Notes under the pieces: generated by a model
Databases searched by the model: none
Told to the model about the DNA's origin: nothing
Seen by the model: only the letters and a program-made list of their open reading frames with translations
Origin: Flavihumibacter petaseus NBRC 106054
Lineage (GTDB): Bacteria > Bacteroidota > Bacteroidia > Chitinophagales > Chitinophagaceae
Length of the DNA: 64,000 bases
Assembly (NCBI RefSeq): GCF_000974785.1
Contig: NZ_BBWV01000003.1
Span: forward strand, 372,001 to 436,000
Direction of reading: 5' to 3'
Position numbers and translations under genes: made by a program
In this document: positions 61,903 through 64,000 of the stretch, in pieces
Layout: the number at the start of each line of letters is the position of its first letter
Numbering within the stretch: position 1 is the first letter of the stretch

Positions 61903-63329
61903 TGTCACAGGAAGCAATTTCCGTATTCGATATTTTCAAAATTGGTGTCGGGCCCTCCAGTTCCCATACTTTGGGACCCTGGAGGGCCGCACGCCTTTTT
62001 ATTGAAAGCCTTCGTAAGAAAGGCATGCTTGAATCTGTTACCGGGATCGAAGTGTTATTGTATGGTTCGCTTGCGAAAACCGGTCATGGCCACGGCACAG
62101 ATGTTGCAATTCAGATGGGTCTCATGGATGAAGATCCCGTAACCTGTGCAGTTGAAGCGATATCGTCCAAAATCAGCAACATCAGGGAAACCTGTGAATT
62201 GCTTTTTGCAGGAACGTATCGCTTGTCTTTTGATCCGAAAAAGGATATCCGGTTTCTGTTCCTGGAATCACTGCCCTTTCACCCCAATGCCCTTACCTTC
62301 CTGGTAAAGTTTGCAGGGGGAGAAATGGAAGCGGCGACTTACTATTCCGTTGGCGGAGGATTTGTGCAACAGGAAGGGGAGGAGCACCAGGCAGGTGAAA
62401 CAATACAATTGCCTTTTCCGGTGGACAAAGCGGATGATCTTTTACACTGGTGCAGAAAAACGGGCCTCTCTATTCATGAAGTGGTACTGGAGAACGAACT
62501 TTCCTGGCGGCCGGAAGCCGCTACAAGAGGGGGATTGAAGAACATATGGCAGGTGATGCTGGATTGTATGTACCGTGGCTGTCATGAAGAAGGCATACTT
62601 CCCGGAGGATTATTGGTAAAGCGTCGTGCTGCTGCCCTGAACAGGAAACTGATTGGTGGCAAAACCTACAACAGCCCGCAGGATTGGATCGCTGCCATCC
62701 GTGAAGGAGGCAATGACTTTAAATACATCCTGGACTGGGTAAGCTGTTTTGCATTGGCAGTCAATGAGCAGAATGCATCATTCGGCCGCGTAGTAACGGC
62801 ACCGACCAATGGCGCTGCCGGCGTTATCCCTGCAGTTCTTCAATATTTCGTTGTTTTCTGCGATGGTAATACGGAAGAGAAAATTGCAGCCTTTTTATTG
62901 ACTGCGGCTGAAGTTGGCAGCATATTTAAGAAAGGTTCAACGATCAGTGCTGCAATGGGCGGCTGCCAGGCGGAAATCGGCGTATCCAGCGCAATGGCAG
63001 CAGCAGCGCTGACGGAATCTCTGGGTGGAACACAAAGACAGGCACTGATGGCTGCGGAAATCGCTATGGAACACCATCTTGGCCTGACCTGTGACCCCAT
63101 TGGCGGCCTTGTTCAGGTGCCTTGTATCGAACGAAATACCATGGGAGCCATCAAGGCTATTACGGCAGCACAACTGGCGCTTCAGAGCACCCCGGATTTT
63201 GCTAAAGTAAGCCTGGATGCCGTCGTCAAAACCATGTGGGACACAGCGTTGGACATGAACAGTAAATACAAGGAAACTGCTGATGGGGGACTGGCGATCA
63301 ATATTCCCCTGAGCCTTCCGGAATGTTGA
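61902..63329 (+). CDS. sdaA: L-serine ammonia-lyase (iron-sulfur type)
   Basis: This [4Fe-4S] enzyme deaminates L-serine to pyruvate and ammonia. The 475-residue single chain holds both the beta and alpha domains. The N-terminal [16 protein letters not shown] and the three cluster cysteines C355 (GGCQAEIG), C397 (LTCDPIGG) and C408 (VPCIER) are present; their spacing (42 and 11) is that of the characterised Legionella enzyme (343, 385, 396). The catalytic domain motif [16 protein letters not shown] is also intact. It is translationally coupled to the FKBP gene by a TAATG overlap. Confidence 0.95.
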   Translation: MSQEAISVFDIFKIGVGPSSSHTLGPWRAARLFIESLRKKGMLESVTGIEVLLYGSLAKTGHGHGTDVAIQMGLMDEDPVTCAVEAISSKISNIRETCELLFAGTYRLSFDPKKDIRFLFLESLPFHPNALTFLVKFAGGEMEAATYYSVGGGFVQQEGEEHQAGETIQLPFPVDKADDLLHWCRKTGLSIHEVVLENELSWRPEAATRGGLKNIWQVMLDCMYRGCHEEGILPGGLLVKRRAAALNRKLIGGKTYNSPQDWIAAIREGGNDFKYILDWVSCFALAVNEQNASFGRVVTAPTNGAAGVIPAVLQYFVVFCDGNTEEKIAAFLLTAAEVGSIFKKGSTISAAMGGCQAEIGVSSAMAAAALTESLGGTQRQALMAAEIAMEHHLGLTCDPIGGLVQVPCIERNTMGAIKAITAAQLALQSTPDFAKVSLDAVVKTMWDTALDMNSKYKETADGGLAINIPLSLPEC

Positions 63330-63383
63330 TTTTTTGTTGTATATTTTACATAACGTATAATTTTTTCCTCAAAACGTAACCTG

Positions 63384-64000
63384 ATGAATCGTATCGTAAC
63401 CTTACTCCTCGTGTCTGCCCTGATCAGTGGACTCCCCTCCTGTAGCAAGGATCCTGACAATCCAACGCCGGATGTTGACCCTACCAAACCACCAGTAGAC
63501 CCCGAAACTGCCAAGACCATTGGTTTTTTCCTCGATGGATGGCAATCCAGGTCGTTTAGTGTTCCTGGTAATACCGAAGACAAGACAGTTGCCGACCCGC
63601 AGGTAACTATCAGCATTGATCCCTATAAAATTAAAACCAAAATACCGGCTCTGCTGGCAGGTGAAAACGCCAACGTCATCACTACCCAGTTCGTTAACGA
63701 AACAGGTTTGATGACGAATATCAACGCGCTGCATCCAAGCCTTATCCGCTTCCCCGGCGGCGATCAGACGAGCCTGTTTTTCTGGGACCGGGCGGCAGGA
63801 AGTCTTCCGGCTGATGTTCCGGCGCAATTGGTCGACAAAGATGGTACAGCCTATACGCCATCCTATTATTACGGAAAGAGCACGGCTAGCAATACCCTCT
63901 CACTTGACAACTATTACCAGATGCTCAGCCAAACCGGGGCGAAGGGTATCATTGCAGTAAATGCTGCCTATGCCCGTTACAGTACAGCCGACAACCCCGT
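63384..64000 (+). CDS. secreted glycosidase-like lipoprotein (partial, cut by window end)
   Basis: The open frame continues past the window edge, so only about 205 residues are seen. It begins with a lipoprotein signal (LISGLPSC, C20), a Pro/Asp-rich linker, then a region starting FLDGWQSRSF. The segment IPALLAGENANVITTQFVN and then HPSLIRFPGGDQTSLFFWD resembles the N-terminal part of TIM-barrel glycosidases of the arabinofuranosidase/GH-A clan (RFPGG motif). Enzymatic type cannot be decided without the catalytic acid residues. Confidence 0.65.
   Translation, partial: MNRIVTLLLVSALISGLPSCSKDPDNPTPDVDPTKPPVDPETAKTIGFFLDGWQSRSFSVPGNTEDKTVADPQVTISIDPYKIKTKIPALLAGENANVITTQFVNETGLMTNINALHPSLIRFPGGDQTSLFFWDRAAGSLPADVPAQLVDKDGTAYTPSYYYGKSTASNTLSLDNYYQMLSQTGAKGIIAVNAAYARYSTADNP

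Overview
The window is a chromosomal segment of a Bacteroidota bacterium, most likely of the order Chitinophagales (family-level placement is inference). The support is: type IX secretion (T9SS) C-terminal sorting domains on three secreted proteins, a fused SecDF translocase, the nusB-DUF1573-yajC-coaE gene order, a BshB1-type bacillithiol enzyme, an extended NusB, a UpxY/NusG-type antiterminator in the polysaccharide locus, and many copies of the Bacteroidota -7 promoter element TAnnTTTG in front of genes that lack clear Shine-Dalgarno sequences.

Positions 1-30035 are mostly housekeeping genes in short operons on both strands: a secreted M43 metalloprotease, dihydrolipoyl dehydrogenase, a DEAD-box RNA helicase divergent from bshB1, a fatty acid desaturase, the aguB-aguA agmatine-to-putrescine pair, a TPMT-like methyltransferase, acyl-CoA dehydrogenase, a TRIC-type channel, YggS, a small intradiol dioxygenase-like protein, a LytS/LytTR two-component pair, GlnRS, an M20 amidohydrolase, a fasciclin lipoprotein, a stand-alone mutase catalytic subunit, an IscA-like protein, SecDF, an aspartate-type aminotransferase, lipoproteins, and nusB-DUF1573-yajC-coaE. 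Between 10325 and 10673 lies a non-coding block with a 17-unit, 11-bp tandem array flanked by imperfect inverted G-rich/C-rich arms. nusB and groES-groEL (30036-32286) are divergent and each has a good Bacteroidota-type promoter.

From 32804 to 60040 the window is dominated by an extracellular polysaccharide (EPS) region. Two convergent genes encode large T9SS substrates: an SASA-type carbohydrate esterase whose catalytic part is AT-rich, and a heparin-lyase-I-like protein with about ten PKD-type repeats. Next comes a single-strand run of 18 annotated genes: Wza-like exporter, Wzc-like co-polymerase/kinase, UpxY-like antiterminator, Wzy polymerase, Wzx flippase, three GT4 glycosyltransferases, two NodB-type deacetylases (one divergent in sequence), two acyltransferase-like proteins, a 31-codon ORF, an MBOAT acyltransferase with an SGNH partner, an alpha/alpha-toroid protein, a WecG/TagA glycosyltransferase, WecB 2-epimerase and a WcaJ-type initiating sugar transferase. 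Together these form a nearly complete Wzx/Wzy-dependent pathway. WcaJ starts the lipid-linked unit, WecB and WecG supply and add a ManNAc-type sugar, the GT4 enzymes extend it, deacetylase/acyltransferase pairs and MBOAT/SGNH modify it, and Wzx/Wzy/Wzc/Wza export it. Within the run, two parallel sets each hold a GT4, a deacetylase and an acyltransferase, which looks like an ancestral duplication.

The right end (60046-64000) returns to general genes: an HU-like/SPOR membrane protein, a small membrane protein, an FKBP-type lipoprotein overlapping L-serine ammonia-lyase, and the start of a secreted glycosidase-like lipoprotein cut by the window edge. No tRNA, rRNA, CRISPR array, transposase or integrase was seen.
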